Shown: positions 54,161 to 63,798, counted from the first letter of the stretch. The stretch: 64,000 nt of DNA from Azospirillum griseum (GCF_003966125.1 NZ_RXMA01000008.1:124001-188000), one strand, 5' to 3'. Numbers and translations: made by a program. Notes: a model not told the origin generated them from the letters alone.

Positions 54161-55030
54161 ATGGCCGACATCACCCACGGGCACGCGCCGCATGAACCTT
54201 CCGCTTCGGATGGAGCCGGGGTTCCCCATCCCTACCATCTGCTGAATCCCAGCCCCTGGCCGCTGTTGGGGGCCTTCGCCGGCGGGTTGCTGGCCACCGG
54301 ACTGGTCCTGTTCATGCACGGATCCGGCAAGCTGGTGATGATCCTGGGCGTGCTGGCGGTGCTGGGCGTCATGTATGGCTGGTGGCGCGACGTCATCAAG
54401 GAGGCGGTGGTCGAAAAGGCGCACACGCCGGTCGTGAAGATCGGTTTGCGCTATGGCATGTCGCTGTTCATCGCGTCGGAGGTGATGTTCTTCGCCGCCT
54501 TCTTCTGGGCCTTCTTCAGCGCCGCCCTGTTCCCCAAGGCGTCGCCGACCAACCCGGACGCCCATTGGCCGCCGGTGGGGATCGAGGTCATTGACCCGTT
54601 CCACATGCCGCTGATGATGACGTTGATCCTGCTGCTGTCGGGCGTGACGGTGACCTGGGCGCACCACGCCATCATCGAGGGCAAGAACAAGGAAGCGTCG
54701 AAGGCGCTGGGCCTGACCGTGCTGCTGGGCGTGATGTTCACCTTCTTCCAGGGCTATGAATACGCCCACGCCGCGTTCAAGTTCACCGACGGCATCTTCC
54801 CATCCACCTTCTACATGGCCACCGGCTTCCACGGCTTCCACGTGCTGGTCGGCACGATCTTCCTGGCGGTGTGCTGGGTGCGCACGGCCAAGGGCCATTT
54901 CACCCCGCAAAGCCATTTCGGGTTCGAGGCGGCGGCCTGGTACTGGCACTTCGTGGACGTGGTGTGGCTGTTCCTGTTCGTGTCGGTCTATTGGTGGGGC
55001 GGTCATGGCGGGTCGACGGGTGGGCACTGA
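54161..55030 (+). CDS. coxC: Cytochrome c oxidase subunit III
   Basis: 289 residues with seven membrane segments. HPYHLLNPSPWPLLGAFAGG at the start and the SEVMFFAAFFWAFF motif, with WYWHFVDVVWLFLFVSVYWW at the end, are the family hallmarks. It stabilises the oxidase and shapes the proton path. Separated from ctaG by 19 bases, in operon order. Confidence 0.98.
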   Translation: MADITHGHAPHEPSASDGAGVPHPYHLLNPSPWPLLGAFAGGLLATGLVLFMHGSGKLVMILGVLAVLGVMYGWWRDVIKEAVVEKAHTPVVKIGLRYGMSLFIASEVMFFAAFFWAFFSAALFPKASPTNPDAHWPPVGIEVIDPFHMPLMMTLILLLSGVTVTWAHHAIIEGKNKEASKALGLTVLLGVMFTFFQGYEYAHAAFKFTDGIFPSTFYMATGFHGFHVLVGTIFLAVCWVRTAKGHFTPQSHFGFEAAAWYWHFVDVVWLFLFVSVYWWGGHGGSTGGH

Positions 55031-55039
55031 GGTATCGGC

Positions 55040-55411
55040 TTGACCGGTTATCACGCGAACATTTCCCCGGTGTCGGCGGGGCTGGCCTGCGCCTGCCCCC
55101 GCTGCGGCCGGGGAAAGCTGTTCAAGGGCTATCTGGACGTCGCCGAACGCTGCGACACCTGTGGCCTGGATTTTTCGAAGGTGGACAGCGGCGACGGTCC
55201 GGCGGTCTTCCTCATTTTCATCCTGGGCTTTCTTGTGGTCCCGGTGGCACTGTGGGTGTCGATGAACGTGGAGTGGCCCCTGTGGCTGCACGCGTTGGTG
55301 TGGGGGGCGGTGGTTCTGGGCCTGACGCTGGGGATGCTGCGCCCCGCCAAGGCCCTGGTGATCGCCCAACAATACCGTTACCGCCGCAGCGAGCTTGAGA
55401 AGGGTGAATGA
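55040..55411 (+). CDS. DUF983 membrane protein
   Basis: 123 residues. Zinc-ribbon-like start CACPRCGRGKLF and CDTCGLDF (two CxxC), then two membrane segments (FLIFILGFLVVPVALWVS, ALVWGAVVLGLTLGML). The start appears to be TTG 55040 with AGG 7 bases upstream. Its last bases overlap the SURF1 gene (ATGA). DUF983 genes sit beside coxC in many alphaproteobacteria, so an oxidase-assembly role is inferred. Confidence 0.85.
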   Translation: MTGYHANISPVSAGLACACPRCGRGKLFKGYLDVAERCDTCGLDFSKVDSGDGPAVFLIFILGFLVVPVALWVSMNVEWPLWLHALVWGAVVLGLTLGMLRPAKALVIAQQYRYRRSELEKGE

Positions 55412-56181
55412 CCACAGCCCGTGTCTTCCGTCCGACGCGCGCCGCCACCCTGATGACCCTTCCGGCGATTGCCATCATGCTGGGGTTGGGGACATGGCAG
55501 TTCCAACGCATGGGTTGGAAGGCCGACCTGCTGGCGCGGGTGCAGGAACGCATCACCGCCCCGCCGGTGGCGTTGCCTGTCACGCTGGACGATCCGGCGG
55601 CATGGGAGTTCCGCCCGGTGACGCTGACCGGCCGCTTTCTCAACGACCGGGAAACGCTGGTTCTCGCCCGCCCGCGCCAGGGACAGGCCGGGTACGAGGT
55701 GGTGACACCGTTCGAGCGGGCGGACGGCGGCGGTGTCGTCCTGGTCAATCGTGGTTTCGTGCCGATGGATCATCGGCTCTCGGCCAACCGCGCGCCGGGC
55801 CGGATCGAGGGGGGGATCAGCCTGCGCGGCATCGTCCGCCTTCCGACCGCGCCAAGCCTGTTCCAGCCCGACAACGCGCCGGGTGCCCCGGTCTGGGTGC
55901 GCGTCGATCCACCGGCGATGGCCGCCGCGCTGAAGCTGCCCGCCGTGGCCCCGCTGGTGGTGGAGGCGTTGCCCGGTCAGACACCGGGCGGGTTGCCCGC
56001 CGGGATCGAGCCGCGCGTGGAGTTGCCCAACAACCACGCGCAATACGCGGCGACCTGGTACGGGCTGGCGGTCACGCTCGCGGTTGTGTATGTGCTGTCG
56101 CAGCGCAGACTCCGCCCAGACCCCGCCGTCACGGCGACAACCACAGGCCCGACGCCGCATGACCGCTTACCACGAGCTTGA
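55408..56181 (+). CDS. SURF1 family oxidase-assembly protein
   Basis: 257 residues, two membrane helices at the ends (LMTLPAIAIMLGLGTWQFQR and ATWYGLAVTLAVVYVL) around a periplasmic domain. The motifs LGTWQFQRMGWK, EFRPVTLTGRF and NNHAQYAATWYGLA are typical. Surf1 helps put heme a into subunit I. Last gene of the cox operon proper; its end overlaps the next start by 23 bases. Confidence 0.94.
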   Translation: MTTARVFRPTRAATLMTLPAIAIMLGLGTWQFQRMGWKADLLARVQERITAPPVALPVTLDDPAAWEFRPVTLTGRFLNDRETLVLARPRQGQAGYEVVTPFERADGGGVVLVNRGFVPMDHRLSANRAPGRIEGGISLRGIVRLPTAPSLFQPDNAPGAPVWVRVDPPAMAAALKLPAVAPLVVEALPGQTPGGLPAGIEPRVELPNNHAQYAATWYGLAVTLAVVYVLSQRRLRPDPAVTATTTGPTPHDRLPRA

Positions 56182-57652
56182 ACGCCGTTACGCCCGCATC
56201 GCCGCCATCGGCGACGCGCTGGGGATTTTGGGTTGGGACGCCCAAACCATCATGCCCGACGGCGCGAACGAGGGGCGGGCGGAGCAGATCGCCACCCTGT
56301 CGGTGATGTCGCACGAGCTGGCGACCGACCCCCGCCTGGGCGATCTGCTGGCCGAGGCGGAGGCCGACGGCGCGCTCGATCCCTGGCAGCGGGCCAACCT
56401 GCGCGAGATGCGCCGCAACCACGCCCACGCCACCGCCGTGCCCGCCGATCTGGTCGCGGCGATGAGCAAGGCGTCATCGCTGTGCGAAATGGTGTGGCGC
56501 AGCGCGCGGGCCGACAGCGATTTCGCCGCGCTCAAGCCCTCGCTGCAAACCGTGCTGGACTGCGTGCGCGAGAGCGCGGCGGCCAAAAGCGCGGCGATGG
56601 GGATCGCGCCCTACGATGCGCTGCTCGACGAATACGACCCCGGCGCGCGGATGGAGCGCATCGACGCGCTGTTCGCCGATCTCGCCGCTTTCCTGCCCGA
56701 TCTGATTGGCCGGGTGATCGACAAACAGGCTGGGGAACCGCAACCGCTGCGCCCGGTCGGGCCGTTCGCGGTGGAGGACCAGCGGCGCTTCGGCGTGGCG
56801 ATGATGGAGCGGATGGGCTTCGACTTCCAGCGCGGTCGGCTGGATGTGTCGCTGCACCCCTTCTGTGGCGGGGCGACCGACGATGTGCGGATGACCACCC
56901 GCTACGACGAGGCCGACTTCGCCAACGCGCTGATGGCGGTGATCCACGAAACGGGGCATGGCCTGTACGAGCAGGGCCGCCCGCGCGCCCATCTGGCCCA
57001 GCCGGTGGGGCAGGCGCGTGGTATGGCCGTGCACGAAAGCCAGTCGCTCATCATGGAGATGCAGGCCGCCCGCTCGGCCGAGTTCATCACCTGGCTGGCC
57101 CCGGTGGCGCGCGAGGCGTTCGGCGGCTCCGGTCCGGTGTGGGAGGTTGAGAATCTGCGTCGGCTCTATGGCCGGGTGGAGCGCGGCTTCATCCGCGTGG
57201 ACGCCGACGAAGTGACCTATCCGGCCCACGTCATCCTGCGTTACCGGCTGGAACGGGCGATGGTCTCGGGCGATTTGAGTCTGGACGATCTGCCGGGGGC
57301 GTGGAACGACGGCATGAAGGAGCTGGTCGGCGTGGTCCCGCCCGACGATCGCCGGGGCTGCCTGCAGGACATCCATTGGCCCAGCGGCGGTTGGGGCTAT
57401 TTCCCCAGCTACACCCTGGGGGCGATGACCGCCGCGCAACTGTTCGACGCGGCGCGGACGGCGGTCCCGGAGATTCCGGCGGCGTTGGGCCGTGGCGATT
57501 TCGCCCCGCTGGTCGGCTGGCTGCGCCGCAACGTCCACGACACCGGCTGTTTCCACCCGTCCGCCGACGCGCTGTTGGCCGCCGCCACCGGCCGCCCGCT
57601 CGACGTCGGGCTGTTCAAACGGCATCTGGAAACCCGCTATCTCGCGGCGTGA
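56159..57652 (+). CDS. M32 family metallocarboxypeptidase
   Basis: 497 residues, usual length. Zinc motif HETGH (263-267), then HESQSLIMEMQAARS for the third ligand, DVRMTTRYDE before the zinc site, and DEVTYPAHVILRYRLE near the end. Cuts single residues from peptide C-termini. The ATG at 56159 lies inside the SURF1 gene. The N-terminus MTAYHELERRYARIAAIGDA matches the family. It is unusual to find it in this block. Confidence 0.95.
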   Translation: MTAYHELERRYARIAAIGDALGILGWDAQTIMPDGANEGRAEQIATLSVMSHELATDPRLGDLLAEAEADGALDPWQRANLREMRRNHAHATAVPADLVAAMSKASSLCEMVWRSARADSDFAALKPSLQTVLDCVRESAAAKSAAMGIAPYDALLDEYDPGARMERIDALFADLAAFLPDLIGRVIDKQAGEPQPLRPVGPFAVEDQRRFGVAMMERMGFDFQRGRLDVSLHPFCGGATDDVRMTTRYDEADFANALMAVIHETGHGLYEQGRPRAHLAQPVGQARGMAVHESQSLIMEMQAARSAEFITWLAPVAREAFGGSGPVWEVENLRRLYGRVERGFIRVDADEVTYPAHVILRYRLERAMVSGDLSLDDLPGAWNDGMKELVGVVPPDDRRGCLQDIHWPSGGWGYFPSYTLGAMTAAQLFDAARTAVPEIPAALGRGDFAPLVGWLRRNVHDTGCFHPSADALLAAATGRPLDVGLFKRHLETRYLAA

Positions 57653-57661
57653 CGCCCCGCT

Positions 57662-57708
57662 CCGGTGAACCGCGCCGCCCTCGGTTGGTGGGGGGGCGGT
57701 TCAACCGG
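57662..57708. terminator. Hairpin between convergent genes
   Basis: CCGGTGAACCGC (57662-57673) pairs with GCGGTTCAACCGG (57696-57708) with one bulged A; G-rich loop. It lies between the M32 gene and the convergent cyclotransferase-like gene, so it probably ends both. Confidence 0.6.
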
Positions 57709-57728
57709 GGTGGGCGATGCCGGGGCGA

Positions 57729-58076
57729 TCAGGCCGGGGCGAAACGCGCGTCGACATAGACCCAGACGGTTTGTCCGGCGGCGGTGTCAGCGGCGACCCT
57801 TTTGTAGGCCGCGACCTCATACGCGTCGGCCTGCGCCAGTTCGGCGTCGGTGATCTCGAACACGGTTCCGTCCACCCGGTCGGCGTCGTTGCCGCTGAAG
57901 GCGATGATCGGGTGGTGGGTCTTGCCGCTGGTCTTGACCACCTCGGGATCGTCGATGGGAACCATCGTCCGGCCATAGCCAACCAGTTGATCCGGTTGCC
58001 CCTGCAACAGCCGCCCGAAGGTGGCGCGCTGCACATCCTCTTGTTGCAGGGTGCCATAGGAAAACAGCAGGGGCAT
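57729..58076 (-). CDS. Gamma-glutamylcyclotransferase-like (AIG2 family) protein
   Basis: 115 residues. Starts MPLLFSYGTLQQEDVQRATF, the YGTL motif of the family; VDGTVFEITDAELAQADAYE carries the likely catalytic Glu region. GAGG precedes the ATG 58076. It lies on the opposite strand, between the M32 gene and thrC. Activity on glutathione or gamma-glutamyl amines is family knowledge; the substrate here is unknown. Confidence 0.88.
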   Translation of the reverse strand: MPLLFSYGTLQQEDVQRATFGRLLQGQPDQLVGYGRTMVPIDDPEVVKTSGKTHHPIIAFSGNDADRVDGTVFEITDAELAQADAYEVAAYKRVAADTAAGQTVWVYVDARFAPA

Positions 58077-58281
58077 GATCGACCTCGGTGTTGTGGTGGG
58101 AGGCGTTGTGCTGGGTCGTGCTGGGGTGTGGGCGCAACGAGACACCGGCCGCGCCCCCCTGTCAACACGGCCGCTGCCCGGGGATCATCCGCCGGACGCA
58201 GAACGGGGCGTCGCGCGCGCCGCTTGCGCCGGGGGAGGGGGAGCGCTAACTATGCCTTCCTCATCGGACGGAGTGGAATCG

Positions 58282-59703
58282 GTGCAGTACGTCAGCACGC
58301 GGGGCGCGGCCCCGGTCCTTGGGTTTGAAGACGTTCTTCTGGCCGGGTTGGCCCGCGACGGTGGCCTGTATGTGCCGCAGAGCTGGCCGCAATTCTCGGC
58401 GGACGACATCCGCGCGCTGCGCGGTCTGCCCTACAGCGAAATCGCCGTCCGGGTCATGCTGCCCTTTCTGGGCGGGGCCATCGACGAGGACGCGTTCCGC
58501 GCCATCGTGACCGACGCCTACGCCAGCTTCGACCACAGCGCGGTGACGCCGCTGATCCAACTGGATCAAACCACCTGGGTGCTGGAGCTGTTCCACGGCC
58601 CGACGCTGGCCTTCAAGGATGTGGCGCTGCAGCTGCTGGGCCGCCTGTTCGATCATGTGCTGGCCAAGCGGGGCGAGCGCGTCACCATCGTTGGCGCGAC
58701 CTCCGGCGACACCGGGTCGGCGGCCATCGAGGCCTGCCGCGACCGCCAGAACGTCGACATCTTCATCATGCACCCGAAGGGCCGCACGTCGGAGGTGCAG
58801 CGCCGCCAGATGACCAGCGTCCTGTCGTCGAACGTCCACAACATCGCGTTGGACGGCACCTTTGACGATTGTCAGGATCTGGTGAAGGGGATGTTCAACG
58901 ACACCGCCTTCCGCGACACGATGGGGCTGTCGGCGGTCAATTCGATCAACTGGGCGCGCATCATGGCCCAGATCGTCTATTACTTCACCGCCGCCGTCGC
59001 GTTGGGCGCGCCCGACCGCAAGATCGCCTTCACCGTGCCGACCGGCAATTTCGGCAACGTCTACGCCGCCTATGGCGCGCGGGCGATGGGGCTGCCGATC
59101 GACAAGCTGGTGGTCGGATCGAACTCCAACGACATTCTGGCGCGTTTTTTTGCCAGCGGGACCATGGCCGCCGCGCCGGTTGTGCCTACCTTCAGTCCCA
59201 GCATGGACATTCAGATCTCCTCCAACTTCGAACGGCTGCTGTTCGATCTGCTGGACCGCGACGGCGACGCCGTGACGGCGGCGTTGAACCGTTTCCGTGC
59301 GGAGGGCAACTTCGCCGTCACCGACGCCCAACTGGCCAAGGCGCTCTCCATCTTCGCCGGCCACCGCGTGGGCGAGGACGGGACGATGGAGACCGTCGCC
59401 ACCACCTGGGCCAACAGCGGCTATCTGCTCGATCCGCACACGGCGGTGGGCGTGGCGGCGGCCAAGGCGGCGAAAGCGAAGGCGGAGGTTGACCCGTCGG
59501 TGCCGATGGTGGTGCTCGCCACTGCCCATCCCGCCAAATTCCCCGACGCGGTGGAAAAGGCCAGCGGTCGCCGCCCGGCCCTGCCGCCGCGTCTGTCCGA
59601 TCTTTACGAGCGTGAGGAGCGGTTGAGCGACCTGCCCAACGATCTGGCCACCGTCCAGGCGTTCGTCGCCGCCCGCGCCCGCGCCGCCCAGGAGGCCGCA
59701 TGA
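58282..59703 (+). CDS. thrC: Threonine synthase
   Basis: 473 residues. Forms threonine from O-phosphohomoserine with PLP. The PLP Lys is in TLAFKDVALQ; phosphate binding in GATSGDTGSAAI; AFTVPTGNFGNVYAAYGARA follows. GTG 58282 gives VQYVSTRGAAPVLGFEDVLL, as in relatives, and GGAG sits 8 bases before it; the ATG at 58252 lacks this. It overlaps the next gene (ATGA). The long form, family-2 type, is found in many alphaproteobacteria. Confidence 0.97.
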   Translation: MQYVSTRGAAPVLGFEDVLLAGLARDGGLYVPQSWPQFSADDIRALRGLPYSEIAVRVMLPFLGGAIDEDAFRAIVTDAYASFDHSAVTPLIQLDQTTWVLELFHGPTLAFKDVALQLLGRLFDHVLAKRGERVTIVGATSGDTGSAAIEACRDRQNVDIFIMHPKGRTSEVQRRQMTSVLSSNVHNIALDGTFDDCQDLVKGMFNDTAFRDTMGLSAVNSINWARIMAQIVYYFTAAVALGAPDRKIAFTVPTGNFGNVYAAYGARAMGLPIDKLVVGSNSNDILARFFASGTMAAAPVVPTFSPSMDIQISSNFERLLFDLLDRDGDAVTAALNRFRAEGNFAVTDAQLAKALSIFAGHRVGEDGTMETVATTWANSGYLLDPHTAVGVAAAKAAKAKAEVDPSVPMVVLATAHPAKFPDAVEKASGRRPALPPRLSDLYEREERLSDLPNDLATVQAFVAARARAAQEAA

Positions 59704-60959
59704 GTTCCATTCGCGTCACGACATTGCCCAACGGGCTGCGCGTCGCCACCGACACCATGCCTGACGTGCAGTCCGTTTCGCTCGGCTGCTGGGTCGGGGT
59801 GGGAACCCGCAACGAGGCGGCCAGCGTCAACGGCGTGGCGCATCTGGTCGAACACATGCTGTTCAAGGGGACGCCGGGGCGCTCCGCCTTCCGCATTTCC
59901 GAGGAAATCGAGAATGTCGGCGGGCAACTGAACGCCTACACCACCCGCGAGCAGACCGCCTATTACGCCAAGGTCCTGCACGAGGATTCCGGGCTGGCCT
60001 TGGACATTCTCGCCGACATGATCCAGCATTCGACGCTCGACGCGGACGAGTTGGCGCGTGAACGCACCGTGGTGTTGCAGGAGATCGGCCAGAGCGCCGA
60101 CACCCCCGACGACATCATCTTCGACCATTTCCAGGCCACCGCCTATCCGGGGCAGGCGCTGGGGCGCCCGGTGCTGGGGTCGTCGGAGATCGTCGCGGAG
60201 CTGCCGCGTCAGGCGCTGGTCGATTACATCGCCGGTCATTACGGCGCGCCCGGCATGGTGCTGTCGGCGGCGGGACGGATCGAGCATGACCGGCTGGTCG
60301 AGATGGCCGACAAGGCGTTCGGCCATCTGTCCAGCACCGCCCCGCCAAAGCCGGAGGCCGCGCAGTATCAGGGCGGCGATTACCGCGAGGCCCGCGATCT
60401 GGAACAGATGCACTTCGTCCTCGGCTTTGACGGGGTGGGGGTGCACGACCCGGATTTCTACGCCCATTCGGTGCTGTCCACCCTGCTGGGCGGGGGCATG
60501 TCGTCGCGCCTGTTCCAGGAGGTGCGGGAAAAGCGCGGTCTGGTCTATTCGATCTACACCTTCACCGGCGGCTATCACGACGGCGGCCTGTTCGGCGTCT
60601 ACGCCGGAACGGGTGAGGATGAGGTGGCCGAACTGGTTCCGGTGATCTGCGACGAACTCGCCAAGGTGGGCGAGGATGTGACCGAGGACGAGGTCGCCCG
60701 CGCCCGAGCCCAGTTGAAGGCCGGGACGCTGATGGCGCTGGAAAGCACCATGTCGCGTTGCGAGCAACTGGGTCAGCAATTGCTGATCTACGACCGCCCG
60801 ATTCCGGTGGACGAGATCGTCCGCAAGATCGATGGGGTGGATCGCGACACCGTGGTGGCGGCGGCCAAGCGCCTGCGCGCCAGCCGTCCGACGGTCGCGG
60901 CGTTGGGGCCGATCGACCGGCTGGAATCCTACGACCGCATCGCCGCGCGTTTGGCCTGA
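59700..60959 (+). CDS. M16 family zinc peptidase (processing-peptidase-like)
   Basis: 419 residues. Inverted zinc motif HLVEHMLFKGT (HxxEH), with the later Glu in the ALDILADMIQHSTLDADELA region, and the RGLVYSIYTF end domain. Resembles the mitochondrial processing peptidase beta-type. Overlaps thrC by 4 bases. The thrC-M16 order next to cox genes is conserved in alphaproteobacteria. A role in peptide or signal-peptide clearing is inferred. Confidence 0.93.
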   Translation: MSSIRVTTLPNGLRVATDTMPDVQSVSLGCWVGVGTRNEAASVNGVAHLVEHMLFKGTPGRSAFRISEEIENVGGQLNAYTTREQTAYYAKVLHEDSGLALDILADMIQHSTLDADELARERTVVLQEIGQSADTPDDIIFDHFQATAYPGQALGRPVLGSSEIVAELPRQALVDYIAGHYGAPGMVLSAAGRIEHDRLVEMADKAFGHLSSTAPPKPEAAQYQGGDYREARDLEQMHFVLGFDGVGVHDPDFYAHSVLSTLLGGGMSSRLFQEVREKRGLVYSIYTFTGGYHDGGLFGVYAGTGEDEVAELVPVICDELAKVGEDVTEDEVARARAQLKAGTLMALESTMSRCEQLGQQLLIYDRPIPVDEIVRKIDGVDRDTVVAAAKRLRASRPTVAALGPIDRLESYDRIAARLA

Positions 60960-61000
60960 TCGGGGGAGAGGGGGATGACGCGGCCGTGGACCAGGGCTTT

Positions 61001-61591
61001 ATGATCCGGCTTCTCGGCAGCGGCCTCATCAGCCCGCCCGCCATGCGGCTGGACGGGCCAAGCTGCTACATCCGCCCGCCCTTGCCGCGCGATTGGCGGG
61101 AGTGGGCGGAGGTGCGCGACGCGTCCCGCGCCTTCCTCACCCCGTGGGAACCAACCTGGCCCGCCGACGCGTTGACCCGCAGCGCGTTCGGCCGTCGGCT
61201 GCGCCGTCAGGCCCAGGAATGGCGCGACGATGAGGGCTACAGCTTTCTGATTTTTGACCGTGAGACCGACGCGCTGGTGGGGGGCTTGGGCCTGACCAAC
61301 ATCCGGCGCGGCGTGGCCCAGATGGGAACGCTCGGCTATTGGGTGGGGCAGCGTTACGCCCGGCGCGGCTATGTCTCCGGCGGGGTCCGGCTGGTATTGG
61401 ATTTTTCCTTCGGCCATTTGGGGCTGCACCGGATCGAGGCGGCCTGTTTGCCGACCAACCTGCCCAGCCGGGGCGTGTTGGAAAAGGTCGGCTTCACCCA
61501 TGAAGGCTACGCGCGCGGCTATCTGCGCATCGATGGGACGTGGCGCGACCATGTCCTCTACGCCATCCTCGACAGCGAGTGGCGACGCTGA
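61001..61591 (+). CDS. GNAT acetyltransferase (RimJ-like)
   Basis: 196 residues. Fold matches RimJ/RimL-type protein N-acetyltransferases: YIRPPLPRDWREWAEVRDAS, GLTNIRRGVAQMGTLGYWVG, then the acetyl-CoA region YARRGYVSGGVRLVLDFSF and EAACLPTNLPSRGVLEKVGF. Starts 41 bases after the M16 gene. The target (a ribosomal protein or antibiotic) is not known. Confidence 0.88.
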   Translation: MIRLLGSGLISPPAMRLDGPSCYIRPPLPRDWREWAEVRDASRAFLTPWEPTWPADALTRSAFGRRLRRQAQEWRDDEGYSFLIFDRETDALVGGLGLTNIRRGVAQMGTLGYWVGQRYARRGYVSGGVRLVLDFSFGHLGLHRIEAACLPTNLPSRGVLEKVGFTHEGYARGYLRIDGTWRDHVLYAILDSEWRR

Positions 61592-61747
61592 CTTTTCCCG
61601 TTCACCACCGGGGTTTTCCTGGGGGTGAGCGCTACCAAAGCATCGGTCCTATGCTGTTTGGTGGATGTCCCGATTGTCAGGATAACCAATCATTAACCAG
61701 ATCCCGCACATCCTTGTGTGTGCGAAGCATCCGGTCATGGTGGCATC

Positions 61748-61954
61748 ATGTCCAACACACCGACATGGACGAAAGAAGACGCGTATTCCTACGCCGTGGA
61801 GCATCGCGGACGCCGGGTCGAGCTTCAGTATGAAGAGGACGGGTTCCGCAGCGGTTGGGCGGTGTATGCCGGGGAAAGCCTGATCCGGCGCTGCGCCGAA
61901 CTGCCCCAGGCGCGGGGCGTGGCGATCGCGGTGGTGGCCGGACGGGAACCGTGA
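61748..61954 (+). CDS. Small protein of unknown function
   Basis: 68 residues, MSNTPTWTKEDAYSYAVEHR, rich in charged residues; GWAVYAGESLIRRCAELPQA then GVAIAVVAG suggests a small mixed alpha/beta domain. Ribosome site weak (GGTGG). Codon use matches the neighbours. It is convergent with the coiled-coil stator-like gene. Unrecognised. Confidence 0.5.
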   Translation: MSNTPTWTKEDAYSYAVEHRGRRVELQYEEDGFRSGWAVYAGESLIRRCAELPQARGVAIAVVAGREP

Positions 61955-61990
61955 TCCCCGCCAGCGTCCACGCTGGTCTCGTCGCTGGCC

Positions 61991-63751
61991 TCAGCGCTGA
62001 TCAAGCTTGATTTCAATCCGACGGTTGCGGGCGAAGGCTTCGTCCGTGGTCCCGGGGTCGAGCGGCTGGAACTCGCCAAAGCCGGTGGCGGCGAGCCGTT
62101 CCGGCGGAATGCCGACGTCGATCAGGTATTTCACCACCGAGATGGCGCGGGCCGACGACAATTCCCAGTTGGTCCCGAACTGTTGCCGCACCGGGCGCAC
62201 ATCGGTGTGGCCATCGACGCGCAAAACCCATTGGATGTCGGGCGGAATCGCCTTGCCGATCTCGATCAGGGTGCGGGCCAGTTCGGCCAGCCGCTGCTTG
62301 CCGCCCTCTTCCAGATTGGCCGAACCGGAGGGGAACAGCAGTTCGGATTGGAAGACGAAACGGTCGCCGACGATCCGCACGTCGGGCCGGTTGCCCAGCG
62401 CCTCGCGCACGCGCCCGAAGAACTCCGAGCGGTAGCGCGCCAAATCCTGCACCTTCGCCGCCAAGGCCTGGTTGAGGCGGGAGCCGAGATCGCTGATCTG
62501 CACCCGCTGTTCGGCGCTGGTCTTCTCGGACGCCTCCAAAACCACGGCCAGACGGGCCAACTGCTCGCGCAAGGCCAGAAGCTGTTGGTTCAGCGCCTCG
62601 ATCTGCTGGCGGCTCTTGCCGCCTTCGGCCTGTTCGCCCGCCAGCGCGTTGGCCAAATCCTTGATGCGGATGTCGCGCTGGTCGATCTCCTTTTGCGCCA
62701 GCATGGTCCGTTCCGCCGCGCTGGCCAATTGGCTGTCCAGCGCCTTGGAGCGGTCGCGCAACGCGCCCAGTTCGGCCAGCAGGGCTTGGCGCTGCTCCTC
62801 CTCCGTCTTCGCGGCGGCGGCGTTGGCGCTGAGTTGTCCCTCCAGGCTCTTCACCCGGTCGCGCGCGCCGTCCAGTTCCGTTCCCAGCGCCTTGCGTTGG
62901 CTGTCCGACAGCGCAGCAGCGGCGAGGGCGGCGGCCAGCTGGCTGTCCAGCGTCTTGGCGCGGTCGCGCGCGGTGGCGAGATCGGTGGCGAGCGCCTGTT
63001 TCTGCTCCTCGGCCAGCTTGGCCGCCGCCAGCGCGGCCACCAGACGGGCGTCGAGCGCCTTGGTGCGCTCCCCGGCCTTTTCCAGATCGGTGGTCAGGGC
63101 CTGGCGTTGGGCGTCGGTCAGCTTGGCGGCGGCGAGCGCGGCGGTTAGTTGGCTTTCCAGGCTCTTGGCCTGGGCCTCCAGACTCTTGGTCTGCTCCCGC
63201 CCGTTGGCCAGTTCGACCGCCTGCGCCTGCTGCTGCTCCCGGGCCTGGCGGATCAGCAGGGCGGCGGCGGCCAGGTCGCCTTCCAGCTTTTCCCGCGCCT
63301 CGCGCAGCGCCTTCAGGTCGTTTTGCAGGCTGACCAGTTCCTTGAGCTTCAACTCGTAGCTTTCGCGGTCGACCCGGACGTTGCGCTGCAACTCCTCCAG
63401 CGCGCGGGCGGCGTGGTCGCGGTCCTCCTGCAGCTTGCCCATGGCGAGCGTCATGTCGTCGCGGCGGACGACGGAGGATTGCAGCTCCATCGACAATTGC
63501 GCGATGTTCACCCGCAGGTCGGCGTTGGCGTCACGCTCCAGCGCCAACAGGTCGTTCATTTCGGCGACCTTGCGGTTCAGCGCGGTCAGTTGCTCATCCC
63601 GCCCGGTCAGGGTCGCCGCCAGATAGAATTGGGCGACGACGAAGACCATCAGCAGGAAAATCACCACCATCACCAGCGACGACAGCGCGTCCACCCAGCC
63701 GGGCCACGCGTTGGCGTCCCGGTGGCTGTTGCGGCGGCTGATGCTGGCCAT
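61991..63751 (-). CDS. MotB/OmpA-type peptidoglycan-binding protein with long coiled coil
   Basis: 586 residues. One N-terminal membrane helix with an Asp at its mouth (WVDALSSLVMVVIFLLMVFV), as in MotB/TolR-like stator proteins, then about 380 residues of coiled coil, including four exact-phase 35-residue tandem repeats (197-336), then an OmpA domain (FVFQSELLFPSGSANLEEGG, LRVDGHTDVRP, LSSARAISVVKYLIDVGIPP, FARNRRIEIKL) that binds peptidoglycan. It lies 47 bases after a probable MotA/TolQ-type gene on the strand, so together they resemble a proton-driven stator pair. Not flagellar MotB proper: no flagellar gene is near. Confidence 0.88.
   Translation of the reverse strand: MASISRRNSHRDANAWPGWVDALSSLVMVVIFLLMVFVVAQFYLAATLTGRDEQLTALNRKVAEMNDLLALERDANADLRVNIAQLSMELQSSVVRRDDMTLAMGKLQEDRDHAARALEELQRNVRVDRESYELKLKELVSLQNDLKALREAREKLEGDLAAAALLIRQAREQQQAQAVELANGREQTKSLEAQAKSLESQLTAALAAAKLTDAQRQALTTDLEKAGERTKALDARLVAALAAAKLAEEQKQALATDLATARDRAKTLDSQLAAALAAAALSDSQRKALGTELDGARDRVKSLEGQLSANAAAAKTEEEQRQALLAELGALRDRSKALDSQLASAAERTMLAQKEIDQRDIRIKDLANALAGEQAEGGKSRQQIEALNQQLLALREQLARLAVVLEASEKTSAEQRVQISDLGSRLNQALAAKVQDLARYRSEFFGRVREALGNRPDVRIVGDRFVFQSELLFPSGSANLEEGGKQRLAELARTLIEIGKAIPPDIQWVLRVDGHTDVRPVRQQFGTNWELSSARAISVVKYLIDVGIPPERLAATGFGEFQPLDPGTTDEAFARNRRIEIKLDQR
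62744..63163 (-). repeat. Four 105-base tandem repeats in the coiled coil
   Basis: Codes for residues 197-336: four units of 35 residues (five heptads) each opening S/A/T-L-[DE]-x-[QR]-L and closing K/R-x-K. DNA copies differ at many sites, so the array is old. A partial fifth unit follows (ALDSQLASAAERT). Confidence 0.85.
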
Positions 63752-63798
63752 GGCGGAACCTCGAAATCCGGTGCGGGTGATGGACGGGGTGGGCCGGA

